Source: Anseranas semipalmata
Lineage: Eukaryota; Chordata; Aves; Anseriformes; Anseranatidae
Length of the DNA stretch: 64,000 bases
Reading direction: 5' to 3'
NCBI GenBank assembly: GCA_013399115.1
Contig: VXAA01006478.1
Coordinates: forward strand, 1 to 64,000
Positions 26,501-41,500 of the stretch are shown piece by piece (within the stretch, counting starts at the first letter, position 1; each line of letters begins with the position of its first letter). Below the pieces are notes generated by a model that was not told the origin of the DNA, ran no database searches, and saw only the letters and a list, made by a program, of their open reading frames with translations. The position numbers were made by a program, and so were the translations under genes.

Positions 26501-29500
26501 CTACCACTGACAGCGATTTTTTCACTTTTTTTTTTTTAATGTATTACTTTTTTTGCATCCAGTTCGAAAAATTTGTTCAAGTTGAGTTTATCACTAAACC
26601 TTATTTCCACTGCACATATATGCTAAAGGAATTGTCAGGTATTTTGCTTCATTCACCAATTTGTGATAATCAGATATACTTGGATAGGCATAGGAAAAAT
26701 GTGTTGACACCATGTTTGAAAAACAAATGTTACATATTGCTCTTATATAAAGGAAAAAAAAAAAAAAACACAAACCCAACCCACCAAATAATGTGAGGCT
26801 GTCGCGCCATCTAGTGGCAGTTGTTCATCCTCATCTTAACTTAATGCGTGTTATTCTAAAATATTTTTAGCCTTGTTGTGCTTTAGTAGAGCTGACATAA
26901 TGCTTTAGGAGAGCATTATTACAGTAAGGCACATGAGTAAAAAAAAGCTTTTCCATTTCTCTTCCTGCCTAACATTATTCACTGTTAAAAAAATTAGTTT
27001 AAATAATATTTAAGTAGTGAAAATGACCGAAGTAAGTTGGTGAATTAAAAATGAATCACACCCACCTCTTTGCTTTTCAAAACGTAAATAGCGAACAATG
27101 TGTAAAAATAGCTTTTTTTTAAGCCTCTGTGTAAGGCTATAAGATGTCTGCATCTTTTTAAAGGCCAGTGTCTGGCAAGGTCTCCCAGGTAAATGCAGAC
27201 GGCACCTCTGCACCTCTTCCGACTCGAAGGCAGCCGGGAGCCCAGCCCTTGCAGGCACCCAGCCCGCGGGGTACCAGTCGCCCGCAAGCGGCAGCGCGGG
27301 CCTGGTGCTGCTGGGTATGCAGTCCTCTGTGTCAGCCCCTTCACACGCACTGAGCATCCTCCCCAACTGCTAATTTGAGGAAGCATCCAGCAGGAAGGAA
27401 GATGAGGAGGGAGAAATCCTCCAGCGTGCCTTTAAAGCCGCGTTGGAGTGGCTGTGTTGTTGCTGTGAATTGTCCACCAAGGGGTCGTTGTTTGTGCAAG
27501 GAATGAATATTCCTAATTCCAGCTGCTAAATTACGTGACTAGAGCTAAAAGATACAGACGTCACTCCGACTGATCTTTGCAGGACCATAAAGTGCATCTA
27601 CGTGGATTTAAAAGTGTCTTGTTTCTCTTCAAACCCCACTGAACCGTTTCAATTATCGCCCTACTGTAGTCATCATGTAGTTTCCTGGTTTTCCAGGGCA
27701 TTACCATGTTCCACCCCCCCGAATTTTCCTTCAAACAGCCACACATAGTTAACAATGCTAGCATCCTGCTTAGCCACTTATCTTTCATTTGCTGGTCTTC
27801 GTGTTTTCCCCACTTTCGCGGCATTGCCTGGCTGCTTACCCATCCTGAGAACAACTATAAACTTGTTCACAGGAATCAACCTACGGGTGGTAGTTGGTGC
27901 AAACTCCTTGATGCAAAATCTGCAGCCTGCCCTCTCTTAGTTTCTGGTGAAAGATTGAATGAATCAGCTGTTTCACATTTTTCAATTTTGAACCATGGAT
28001 TCTCAAGTTCCTGGTAAAGCTACCCATGGCACAAATGAAACTTTATGTGACACTCGCAGTCCTGTGTTTTTGCTTAGGAAAGCAAGTAGCTATTTATTAT
28101 TAAGATTGAACAAAGAAAGTCTCAAGTTTCTCTTGCAAAATCAAAAAGCTGCTATACCTTTTTTTTTTTTTTTTTTAACTAAAATGTACAAATCATTAAA
28201 AACGAACTGGAGCATGACTAAAATTAGCTAGGTTTGCTACATGTTCACACCCATCCTAAACTCCAGTGGAACAAGTGAGATAATTTCAGGTGAAGAAGTG
28301 AAAAGTTAAAGCATTGGACCCTGAGTAGAGCAGATAGAGTGAAGAACCATGGAAAGCGTCATGGACTGCAATACATTACTGTAACCAAATGAGTCATCAC
28401 CAGAGCTGCAAATATGGGTTGTGAGTAAAGCTAGCAGCTTTGCTGGGCCTTGCAGAGCTTTCAAAATACGAAAGTGCATTTTAAAGGGGATTTTTTTTTC
28501 CCTATGAGTCTATACAATTGATGTTAGTAAGAAAAAATTTCATGCATCTTTGCAATCTGTGTTGTTTGTAAATGCATCCACCCACCCCAGTGCATGAAAT
28601 TATGCATGTCTCCACTTATTTGCAGAATTAGAATATGTGCCTTTTTGCCCTTGTCAGTATCACATTGCATCTTAAAATATTTTAAAAATTAATCTGAGTT
28701 CTTAGACTATGTGGGAGGGTTATAACATCTAAAAAGATCTCCACGTAGTTTGTGTTTGTTCCTCCTTTTTCATTTGTTTTCTCTAAATGCCAGAAAGAAA
28801 GTCAACTTCTAAAAAGATAGAGGTGCCTGACATCTGCTGGCTTTGATAATTCCATCCTGCAGTTGTGGTAATGGTTTTGCTGCTCGTAACTGCTAGAACA
28901 AATTAAAACTGCTCAGCTTGAGTAGCTAAATAAGCTTTGAACCCATACTTCCCCACCTCCCCGTCCACATGCACAATTTCAAGCAGCGACAGACCCACTG
29001 CTAGCTGGGATTAGGGAGGGAAGGGAGGGAATTAGGCATAAGTTATTTACCTCAGGGGTCTGCTCTGAACTCCTAGCATCTTGCCCTAATGCAAGTTCTG
29101 TGTTTGCAAGGTAAATGTCACGAATTTAAGGATGCTAACCATCCACCCAAACTGGTCCTGTAGTTGCTGCTGAAGTGTACTAAAAGGTAGGGGAGGGGTT
29201 GGCATTTGTGTGTAGTGCTCCCTTCTGCTGAGGTTAATTCAGCTCCTGTCATAGTCTGGTTGTTGTAGTCTTTAAACGAGCCACAAGTGCCTGGGTTTTA
29301 TCCTTGGAAGGATCCTTGGAAGAAGATAATGCATTTAGCTTCAAAATAGTATGTTTATTAAATCTAACAGCAGGAATAACAAAGTCCAGCTTGTCATTTT
29401 CAAAGTTCCAAAAAATCAGTTGTATATCATAGTCAGGGATGACTAGAAGGTTCACTAAATTTAAGGGAAATCTTGAGCTCAGTGAGCTGTGTGAATGTCT

Positions 29501-32500
29501 GAATTATAAAAGAACAATTTGTTTATTTGTTTTAAAAGGGTGATACTTGATCTTTCAGTTTTAGCTTAAATCACGTTTGAAATATTTTATTTTTTTGTAG
29601 TTTAATAAAAACTGAAGTCAAAACTATTAACCTGGTTTAAAATGCATGTAGTTAATAGCCTGTTTAAAAACGTGTTGCTTTCAAAATTTCCATTACATAT
29701 CACGTGCATAATTTAGCCTCTTTCTCTCCCACTAGCTAAGTCTTTGTGAGCACAAGATAATGGTATTTCACAATCAGTGAGACAGATGTAATAACAGTAC
29801 AATTCCTAAAGATCATCCATCATCAAAATCGGTGTTATTTGCTTTCTTAAATTTCTGGAGAAGTAGCTTGGCTAGGAGGCAGATCCTGCTGTTCAGATCA
29901 CAGAGAAATGTTTAGCTGGGAACAAAAGGAATATATTTTTAAGAGGTTTTGCTTTTTCATTTTTATGTGCAGAGTATGCAAGTTATATACTCAAAGTTTT
30001 GCAGTATTCTTTCATATGGTGGAATGAGTCCTGTATTTCTTGGCTAGGAATAAGGCATTCATTTTGTTCGAAATGCTAGTATTGTTCTGGTTATAACTTT
30101 TGGAAACTTACATGAGGAAACACAGAGGTCCTTGGAAGGCTTTTCAATTTTTTATTTTTATTTTTTAATTTTGCCTTATACTCTAAATTATATCAAAGTT
30201 GTTGCTGTTGCCATTTATAGGTTGCCAGACCATGTCAGGCTGCTCTTGGAAAATCATAAACACAGAAATGATTTTTATGGGGATCTTTATCTGAAGTGCA
30301 GAGAACTTGTTCATGAAAATGTATTTGGTCATCAGAAAAGGCCAGCATAAAAAGACATCCTGTCTTTATGCTGAGAAGCTTACATAATTTTATCTGAAAT
30401 AGTGTAGATGAAAACAATTCTTTTGATTTATACTTGTAGATTACAAGATATGCAATGTGTAACCCAAGTTTCAGCTCCAAAACACTTCAGCAAAATACAA
30501 AACAAAGACCTCTAAGACTGCATCAGCCTTTTGCAGGGCAAAAGAGGACAAGAGGGTTTGTATAATTAACAGAAAAATGCAATTGAATAGGAAAATAATT
30601 TATGTTAAGAATTGATGATAGCCTGTCTGAGCTTCATAGAGGATAAGTTACATGTTTATTCTTATCAGCAGACTGTGCCAGCACACGTATGTCATTTTGA
30701 GAGCTAATTTAGTATAGTCCTGGTTAGAATTAAAACGTGTTAATCAGGAACATCTTACACACTGTGGTGACTGTCATTGCCAATGAAGATGTCCACAAAA
30801 AATGCAGGGCAAACTAAATAAATGAAAGTATATGAATTGTAAACAAACTTGGATAAATTCAATTCACACATATTTTATGGTTCGTTACTGTACTTTTTAA
30901 GAGTACAAAGCAATGTATTTTATAATGGAAGCACTTACACCAGTGGTAGTTATAACGCACCTCTAAATCATTCTATAAAATACAGGAGTCTTAAGGAGAT
31001 ATATTAAAATGTTACTTCCTAATAATATTTCAGTACTGATATCATAATAAGAAAATGAAATAAAATCATCAAGTAGTCTTATTTCATACCATTTAGACTA
31101 TAAATAGTTAAATGATGTTGGTCGTTTTAACCAGGAATAGAGTTTGAAAACCAAAAAAGTGAATATGGATCATTTTTTCAGAGACATAATATAGAACTTG
31201 GCAATTGAATTATTTTTTTCTAACAAAGGAGTGGAGAATATTTTTGTTTTGTTTTGCTTTTTTTATTTTAGCCAAACTGTATGCCATTCATTTTGAACTT
31301 TAATATATTAAGGGATTTGGTCTTTATGAAAATTCACGTCTGTCTTATGATTGTGATGCTAGTAACTTGGACCCTCTTACTGTACCTGCTCTACAACAGT
31401 ACAATTAAATTAAAATAGTTTGTCATAGTGTGGGCACAAATTAAGGTTGTGGTTCCATTTGCAGCTTCTAGTGATTAGTAAAATATAGAGTTTGTGCTGA
31501 TTATGGTGACTGAATTATGCAAAACAATTAAAACCATTTCTGTCCTTTTCTATACCAAGTGCTTAAAACTGTGTTTCACCTTGTATTTTTTTAATTTGGG
31601 GTGTGCTCTTTTTATCTTGTTAAGAGGCATTCTCTGGTTAGGAATATCATCATCCTCTCAGGGCACTGAGACACACCATCTAAGGATATTTTTCTAAATT
31701 TGATGGTGCAGGTAAAGAAATAGCATGCTAATAAGAAGATACCGTTTTTTTGTTGTTGTTGTTTGTTGTTGTTTGTTTTGTTTGTTTTGTTGTTGTTGCT
31801 GTTGTTGTTTTTGCTTTTGGAAGTGTGCTTGTAGAGGTGGCTTTGGGAAGCCCTGCAGAGCTCTGTCTGCAGGTCCTGGTGCAAGCAGAACCTTTTCCTC
31901 TGCTTTCCTAAGTCATATCAACTGCAGTAGGAGCACAGCACAGGCATCCTCTTCCAGATCTGGATGGAGCTGCGGCTAGAGACGTGTCCTCTCCCTCTCC
32001 ACCGTCCATCCCTGATGGAAGAGGAAGGCCCAGCTGTCCAGGTGGACACCACACACTGGTGGCTGGTCAGGCTTGGCCGGCGCTGTGCTGAGGCACCCGA
32101 GGAGAGTACACACAGCCCTGTTTGTGTAGACACAAGGGCCTTCTTGTAGGGATGCTGACCTGTGGCCACGTGGTGCTGACACCGGGAGGGAAGAGCCCAG
32201 CCAGGTGATCCCGGAGTGCCTCCAGCGTGTCCCATTCCTGAGGCTGCCATGCGTCACGCTCAGCAGGTAGCCCCACCGCAAACCAGCCAGCCTCACAGCG
32301 GGTGTCTTGGCCGCCTGAGGCTGGTTAAACTGCTCCTCTTCTTTCTCTGGTTGACTTAAATGCGTTCTTTTAAAGCAGATTGGTGATGTGCTTTAAAAAT
32401 ATACCTTTCATCCTGCTTTGACCAGGGATCTGCATATTCTCTCAAGTTGAAACAAACCTTTTAATACACCAAGCTGGAAAGATATTAATGTGACTCTAGA

Positions 32501-35500
32501 AGAGTGCTGCTATTTTAAGCTACCCTAACTGAAAAAGTGTTTTTTTTTTTTTTTCATGCCATGTAGACAAGGTTCTCCTGTTCAAGCATTATTCATTCCA
32601 TTTTATTCCCCTCAGAGAAACAGCCCTTGCTTTGTTCGCTGTCATTTTGTGTCTTGGTATTTTTACTGTTAGCAGATGTGTGCAACCCCACCATCATTCT
32701 TGCCCAGTAACTGCAGTCATTCTTTCTGAACTACATTTACTTGTTTTCCTGGCGTGTGTTTGTTACATGAAATTGTACTATGCAGTATAACAAAGCATGA
32801 GATGTCATATAATATGCATGTATTGGAATAGATACAGACATTTATGGTAAATTCAATCTCATTAAGCAAGGAATAGGAATTGAAATGTGAGCAATATGGA
32901 GGATTAGTTATTTGAATGTGGATTATTGAAAATTTTGCAATTTATTTGGAACAATATGTGGTCAATAAATGTAACGGTTTGAGTAAAAAAGAGTAACAAA
33001 TATCAGTGCAAAAAAACAGTTTAGCCATATTTGGAAGCAAATTATATTCCCAGTTTTTAGAAGGGAAGTAAGTTTAAAGGAACAGGTTTCTTGAAAACAG
33101 TGGTACCATCTTTTAAATTCATTTATTCCACTAGTCTTAAGTACAAGAAAACTAAAATGCATTGTTTTGAACAGTCACCTAAACAATGAAAAGAAGACAG
33201 AGTAAGAATTATTCAGTTGGTATAGAAATGTGCTGGCTTCAATGCATTTATGTCATCAGCTTCCCTGTGGATATTTTTTTGTGAAATCATTTTTCCCAAA
33301 TATCAGAACCAGAATGTGGGCTGTGAGACTACTGACTGATGCTTCAACATTAGTTGACTTCCCTACTAGAAACTTTTATCTGCTTGTCCCCTTGTTTTCC
33401 CAGAGATTAAGAAAAATAGTATTTTACAAAATTTTTATTTTGTACATTCACACACACATGCATGCATGCTCACACAACTTGCAAGATGTTGTTAAATATG
33501 CAGTTTATAAGATATCCTTTACTCTTTCTGTACACGATTGGATTTTTTTCTTTAGCAGAAAAATAAGAGAAAATACTAGAATTTGTGCCACCATCATTAA
33601 AATTCTCAAACTTCTTTTTAAGTGTTTTTAATAATTTGACATGATAGAATAAGAGCAAGGAGTTTTCTAAATTTAATGTTTCACATCTTGATTTTATTTT
33701 CTGTAGTCTGTCTTATTCTTCAGCATTTCATTTACTATAAGTTGATAAATATATATGTTCTATGGTGACTGCACAAAAGGTTTTTCCTATCACACTTCTT
33801 TTTCACCCAGTTTAGTAAAAGTTTCTGTTTATATGCCTTTGGTCTCAGCTGCTTAACAACAGCCTTCAAGATGCTATTTGTGATAGCAAATTATTGAATT
33901 TTATAACTGAAAGCAGTAATTACAATATACTGGTGTTTGCAGATGTGTTCAGTAAGCTGATTTCCAAAAACGCTTACCATACTCTTCGGGTATTACTGTA
34001 ACTTGTGTGACACATTTCTAAATGCTGCTGGCGTCTTCACCTAGGGCTGTTTTCTCAGTTGTCTTAGATAAGACACTGTTGCCTGTTATTTTTGTTTTCT
34101 TCATGTTCTTTCATTTTGGTTTGGGTTGGGTTGGGTTGTTTTTTTTTGTTGCTTTTCTTAATACGTCACTGAAGTTATGTGCCAGTTCCTGAACTCCATT
34201 TGAGAAGTTAATTGCAGCTTAGGGTAATGTGTGAAGGCATTATTTGTACCTCCTGGTACTCGGTGTAATGTCCCTGTTGTGTATTCAAGCAACTCAAAGG
34301 TTGCATTAGTTACTGTAAACCCTTGAGAGCCATTCCAGAAGCTGGAGATTACTGTTGAATGGAGCCACTCCAGTAATATCCATTTTCCTCAGGCAGATCA
34401 GCTTATTGAGAGCTTATACACTGCTCAAATACACTGCTCAAGGTTTCCCATGCATTAAGCAAGATCTGGCCATGAGATGCCATGCACGTTACTGCATCCT
34501 TCTGCATAGAGAGATGTGTCTTTTGGCCCTCTGTCTTCTTCCAACCTGACAGCTAAAGTTAGTACAGCATTATTAAATCATGTTACCTGCCTTTTGGCAT
34601 ATTCTTTGGGTTTAGTTATTTCTGTTTTTGCCTTTATTATTTTTTGAATAGTCATATGTCTGTAATCCTCTCTGACCATATAGGTGGAGGAAATCCTCTT
34701 GTAATCCGTGCATTGCTGACAGCCCTTTCACTCCTTGCCAGCTGGTATAACCAAGGAAGAGTTTGATTCAGTGATGTGGCACCTAAACAATGTCCTTTGC
34801 TGAACTCTTGAGACAAATCAGGAGTCTATCTTGCTGTGAATTTAGTGCAGGAGTCCATGAAAGGTTTTAGACTATCAAGATGCTGAATTGTGAATTGACA
34901 CAAGTCTGGGTTGGAAGGCAGAAATGCCTGCCTGTCTTCAGCGCACAAAAAATTCATTTTTTGTCTTCAAAAGTCAAGCACCACATGGACTGATTTAAAA
35001 TCTGTGGTCATCCTTTTTAAATTAGTGCATGTGCTTTGAACCCATTACTTATATATATGGATATATATACTGCAACAACTCTAAGAGAAGGGGATGAAAG
35101 AGCTTGTAGGAAGTCAAGGAAACAGAATGATACTAACTGTAAGAAATGAAGTCCAACATTGTTCCTCCATAAATTGTGGTCATTTCAGCAACACTCAACA
35201 ATGAAGTAAAACTAGATAAGAAACTAAATGTCAGCTGTTTTTCCTAATTACAAAGGGTGTAGCAAAACAACACGTATGACAAAAGTGACTGCTGCTTGAG
35301 TTCTAGTCTTTTAGAATGCCTTAATAATGTCTTGTATGTGTCAGACTTGGAAAAAAAATTGCTCCTAATGTAGTGAAAAGCTGTTCATATTTAATATATT
35401 TGCATTAAAATATTTGATAGAATTTCTTTGGTGTCTTGATATGTCTTGGTAGAGGTTTTTATGGGCAAACATGACATTGATATTGGAGAGGGAGAAGGTT

Positions 35501-38500
35501 AAGAAAACAAAATTAAAATACTTATATTTTCTTTTGGTAATAGAATTTTTGTGGTAACCTAGGGTACTAAATGCTGGTCCGAAACAGTGTAAAATTCTTT
35601 AGAATTGTGTTTGAACATCAGTATCTCACCACTTTCTGCAATACTATATGATACTTTACTGACACATATTCACCAAAATATTATTTGTGCTTCTCAATTG
35701 TTTATATATTTTCCTGCCCATAGAGTAACGTGTTCATGTATAGTGTTCATATCCATGGATAATCAAGAACTATAAGAGCTGCCTGAAATTTAATACATTA
35801 AGTCATTCTTTGCTCTTCTACCTGGGTTCAGTTGCTTAAAGAATGGGAGAAGTTTTTAACATTTCCACAAATAAGAGAAATACATAGATATATTGACATT
35901 TACAGTAAATAAAACTTATTTTAAGGTAGAGTTATGTCAAACACGCTTCTACAGTTATTCATGCAATGAACCAACAAATCCTTCAAGAACAGAGGCACTG
36001 GCTCTCAAATAAAAGTTTGTTTTGATGCCTGCATAAGAATGCCTCAAAAAAAAATTATGACATTATATTATTTCAGAGAAGAATCTTATATTTAATCTGT
36101 GAGGTTTTCATTAAATAGCCTTGAGACCCACGTATATGCAGATCTTCTCAAATATCTGAAGCAGCTACTGACCTCACGGATGCAGCAAACTAAAAAATAT
36201 GGATTATAATTGTCATAATTAGAGACAATATGAGTCAAATTGTGAAAATAAAATTGTGACTTTTTATGAGTAGAAGTCACCTGTTTCAACACTTTTTATA
36301 AAATTTAGATTCTTTACAAAGACTAATTTTTTAGATATTTTTATAAAATGAATATGAAAGTAAACCTGTTGGGAAGAGAAGGGACAAGCAGGCTTCCATA
36401 CTACTTGAAAGGAAATATGGAAGTTGAAAGAGAAGATGTTCTGTGAATAACACACTATTATGCACTAATATTGGTAGTGTGATTCTACATTGAATTACTG
36501 TTGATTTGCAAGACATTACTGATTTCCCTTTTACAAGGTGTACAACTGTAAATAAACTGTAAATAAGGTATCATTTGCTGAATATAGTAAGACAAATACA
36601 AGGCACTCACTAGAGCTTCTGCATTCTGCAGAATGCAATTGGTTGACCTTTAAGGAAATTGTTGAAATTCTAATTTCCTCACACTTTTACTGCTTTACAA
36701 AGATCCTTATGTTTACAGCCTTCACCACATGCACAAATGTTTTTTCTGTTTCTTTCCCATCATAGAATCTCACCATCAGATAGAGGGCGTGAAGAAGCCT
36801 CCCTCTTGTATAGCAAATTTCAAATGTCCTTTTTATTAATATAATTTTCTCACAATTGTCTTTTAACTTTTCTTCTCCAATTTGTAAACCATCTGTATTC
36901 TAAATTGCTTTCTAGTATCTATTTCAAACATATTTATATAGAAGGTTATTATTACAACTTCCATCTGATTCTGACATGTGAAAGGTTCGGTTGATTTTTT
37001 TTCTGTACATCATAGCAAAAATACTGTTGGCAAGTATAAGTAACAATTATAAATGCTGCTAGTTATTCCTATTATTATTACATCCATTACTAATACTGAT
37101 GATCACTAGCATTGTATTTTATAACACAGTGCTGCTGACACAGCTCAAATATGCCATTCATTCATGAAACGGTGATGTTGAGCGCAGAGTTTCGGTGACC
37201 TGCTTGTGGTCCTTAGCTGCAGCTGACTAGATGATTCCTGTCCAGGTATATTGGTTTCTTTTCCAAGAGACTTCTAAGAGTGGGATTGTACAGTAGGTCG
37301 TTTGTCATAAGAGATTTCTTCTGGGACGTTCCATGCGACTCCTTTCTTTCATATCTCTCCTTTCTCTGATGACGGCTAGGCAGTGTCATGAACGGAAACA
37401 TGCTCTTGTTTCATGATAGAAAGTGGCATGGCATTTTTGCTTTCCCAGTGCCCAACAATTTAGACATAGAAGATAATAAGCTAGTGTATTAGTAGGAGGT
37501 TTGAGGGGCCACCTTATGGAAGGATTTTTTTTTCTCCAGCTCTTGTAGCAACCAGTCTTTTTTGTCCTCATTTTCACAGTCAAAGCACACTTTTAGCTCT
37601 TCATTTTCTTCTGGAGTTGTAGGTATGTTTGCTTGCCAAAACGATCCTCTTCATCATCTGTTTAGTCAGATGTTTGTGCTTTTTTCTTGCTAATCTCCCC
37701 GCTTTTTAGATTCCTAGATTACTGTCACACTTTGAGATGGAATAAGTGGAGATGTTAAATGTATTCGCTTGTACTGCCATTTGTTTATCATTTATTTATG
37801 GTCTTAGTTTAAAGGACTGACCTTGTTTCTGCGCTACAAAGTAGTATAATAGAAGCGAAGAAACACTAGAAGCTTAGAGCACAGGATTAGTGTATGTGTG
37901 GTTTTGGTAGAGGAAAAGCCGTACTGAGTGTGGAGTTGTGTGTGGAGGGATGGGAGGATACATTGAATTAGTGTGGTTTCATATAAACCACTGAAGGTCT
38001 AGATACTAGTGACACAAACTTGAAATCTGTGCCCTCACAGGTTGAGTCTTGTATGTTACATTACTGTATTATTACGAAAAAGTGAAAGGAAATTATTTGT
38101 GAATTATTATGCTGGTGCTTAGCTCTTGACTCTTTCAAGAACATTTTGCTTTTGTATTCCAGGGTTCTTATCTCTCCCCCTTCTGCAGTGAAAAGATTAG
38201 ACGTGTGATAACATGAGCTAAATGGTTTATTATTCTTCACAGTTAATGCATTAAATTGTTCATATTCTGCATTCATAGTATCTGCAACAAAACTTTAAGT
38301 AATGTGTCTTGCTACATGCATTCACTAAGAATCTCTGAATTTATTTAGCTTTGCTAAAAATTGTGGAATAATCTACTGCATGCTGTGTGGAAGTATTTAA
38401 GCCGGATGTCTGAAGTTTGAGCGTGGCACAAGCCATACACCCAATGATTCAATGTGGTATTTACAAGTTAAGTTGAATTATTTAGCAGTATTTCTTTTTT

Positions 38501-41500
38501 TGTAGCCTTTCATGTCCCCTCGGTATCCCGGAGGTCCAAGGCCACCTTTAAGAATACCCAATCAGGTAAGAATTTATCACTGATGTACATTTGTCATCCA
38601 GGTCATGGTGCGGTGCTGGGAGCTGGGATCATTGTCCTATTGGCTACCAATGTCTCTGGCACATGTCTCAATGTCCCTTTCCACTCCATTTTGTCCATTT
38701 ATGCAGTTAGCTTTGAGGATTACTTTACTTAATCCTGTTCTTTGTTGGATGTGTAAAGGATACTTACTTCACAGTAAACACGGAGATGATCGATGAGAAG
38801 CAGGTATCAAGTGCGTTGTGCCTCTTACAGGCACTCTAAGGACTTCAGAAAAGCATCGAATTCCCACTTTTCTCTCATCTCCACCAAAGGGTATACATGC
38901 TAGTGTAACAAGAATGAGGAATGAGCTGCTGTTCATCAGCAGAGACCTTTATTGGCCCATCTGTGAAAAGATGGTTCTGGAAGCAGATAGCATTTGGATT
39001 TTTAAGTTCTCCTTAGTGGAGATAGGAGAGGAGGCAGTGAATGTCAGCAGTTGAAATGTTAGTGATTAAGCAGACGGAAAAATATCAGTGGAGCTCTGAG
39101 AGAAAAACTGGGTCATTTGCAAGACTGGGAAAGGTTGATAGGAAGGCAGTAATATCTTTTTTTTGTGAAACCTAGACTTCCAGGACTGCCTTTGACAGCT
39201 CGATGAGGAGACTTCTCTGCTCCAACCTCAGTTCTGTCTGTTTTTTATATCTGTATGTCACAATCTCGACAAACTTGGCTTGAGCACTGGCACAATATTG
39301 CCAGAAAGTTGAACTTCAAATTTTAGTGAGCTGGACGTTTCAGGTTGCAAGACTTGTTCAGATGTTCCACTTGGTGATGCTTGAGAGTGAGTTAAGTTAT
39401 CTGTAGCATAGCTGCTTTGTCACAAGGCAGATGGGTGACTTAAAATTACCATTGTGGAATTGGTCATCAAGAGACAATATGAGTGCAATGTCATCCATCC
39501 AGAGCACCTTGTTAAATGTTTGTTACAGTGTACTGTAATTCAGTACAAAATATCTTCCTGATTTTTGCACCTTTCAGTAATACCTTAGCCAAAGGTACAC
39601 CAGAGTTTGGGTGTCACTTATTCTTTTGTTTCTGTTTCTATGCTTCCGAACTGTGCAAATACTGGCAGGTAGAAACTGGATGTGGCAAATGCTGTAAAAT
39701 TGCTGCCAACCTGCAGCTTTAGTTTTGGAAGCATTTTTGTCTGCATATTCTGACATTTTCAGTGTAGAGCTGTACCATAATGTTAGTGAATTACAGCTCG
39801 TGCAATTCATTTACATTACACTGCATTCATGATTTACCGCTTTTAGCAACACTGCCCTTATTTAAGTTACAGTATGGATGGGCAGCATGTGGAAGTAATG
39901 AATTACTGTAATGCAGCTTTAAGGCTGACCTTTTGGTTACAAGGAAGCAAGTAAACATCAAAGTTAAACTCCCACCATAACTACAACTCCATCCCTCAAT
40001 GCATAGCAGTAGAGATTGTATTTTGGGCAAGGAGGCGTGACGCAGGGCATACCCTGCATGTCTGGTGCTGTGTAGGGGCATCTGAGCTGGAGCTGGGCTC
40101 TGCAGCAAGGAGTGTTACTAAATACTGAGTGCCACCTGAGTGACTCAAGTCTGCCTTCAAGGCTCCATCATGCCCTGCAAGATCGAGTCCTGCAAGACTA
40201 TTTGCTCTTGGCAGTGCTTGTGCTGTGCAGATGTACTCCCCGTTGTTCTGAAGTCTTCTGATGCGTTGGCAAGGAACTGCAGTCCCATATATGACTAACC
40301 TCACTGCAATGATGGCATGAGCCAAGTATTCAGTCCAACGCAGCAGGAGCCCGTACCTCCTTGTTTGTATCCATCACCTGCCATCTCCAGCAGAAATGAC
40401 CAATTCCTGCTTTGCGAGTATTTGACACTTCTCTGTGTATTTCATGTGTAGTTCTTACATAGCATCCTGATTCCAAGCCACTTAATAGTCAGATTTAAAC
40501 GATGTTCTCTCAGATTATTAGTTTATTCCATAATCTTACAGTAGAGTACCTTTCGACTTGGTATTAAAGTGAGGTGATAATGCACGTCTTAATTTTGAAG
40601 TTCCCAACTCTTGTGGAAATAAACCATAGAATATCTGCAGATAGTTCCCCTTTGTATGTATCCAACCACAGTATTTCCAGGTCGTGAGTAATTTATCCAT
40701 CCCCTCAGTAAGCAATTACCTGTGTTGCCTGAGTAGATTACTTTCATAATACAAGATTTACTCATTGCAGACACATTTTTACTGAAAATGCATTATTGTT
40801 TTGAAATTTTAAATAGCACTTTGTGGATCAGCTGCAAAGATCATTCATAAAAACATTATTCTAATTGACTAGAGTGTAAGAGACTGTAGAAATTAGCCTT
40901 AAACCAAAATCAGTTACTATAAACCCAAAGGGCAGATAAAAAATTGGAGACGTAAAAATAACGCATTTGATTTTGACCAGAGGTGAAATAACTCAGTGTG
41001 TCTTCATGCTTGAAGACAAGCTATAGGAGCAAGTGCTGTGACTGTTGTTATATCCTGTAGATGAATTAAAAGCTTATCTTAGCATTGATGCCCTTCAAAG
41101 GAGGGGGAGAGTGGATGATAAAATGTCCCGCACATCACAGCCCTACTTTGCCTTACACCCTTTGAGTGCTGTGTGGTTGGTGCAGTTATAGCGCACTCTC
41201 AGAGGACATCATGGTGTCCACATTCTGGCCTCTTAAGGGAAGGTGTTAAAATAATGGTTAAAAGGGAAAACTGTAGGAATATAAACTTAGGATAAATTGC
41301 CATGTAAGCAAGAATAGGGAGTGATTTGAGGTTAGATAATAGGTAAGGTAAAGCAAAGGAAGAATTGGAGAAAAAAGGCAAATTGAGTGCAGATATATTC
41401 TGGGGATTATTTATACATAATTCCAAGGAAGTCCAAGATTTTGTCCATGTAATCCATAGTTGAGGTTGTTGGACATTTAGGACATTTAGTTAAGCACTTA

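Larger units (their letters stand above)
20566..38505 (+). other. SSBP2: SSBP2 intron A-B (17.9 kb)
   Basis: A long intron with a CR1 3' end (22330-22433), a poly(A)/GA tract (21541-21566), a CTCF-like motif (26804-26817), GC-rich islets (27180-27360 and 31960-32310), a GTT/GTTT tract (31745-31816), a G-rich telomere-like run (34118-34135) and an alternating purine-pyrimidine tract (33449-33469). No exon was recognised in it. Confidence 0.9.

Noticed and set aside
27010..27386. Overlapping ORFs of about 115 codons on the minus strand
   Set aside because: They arise from low stop density in the GC-rich islet; two frames overlap and neither shows a known domain.
39996..40325. 109-codon minus-strand ORF
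   Set aside because: No domain, no splice sites in phase, and another frame overlaps it.
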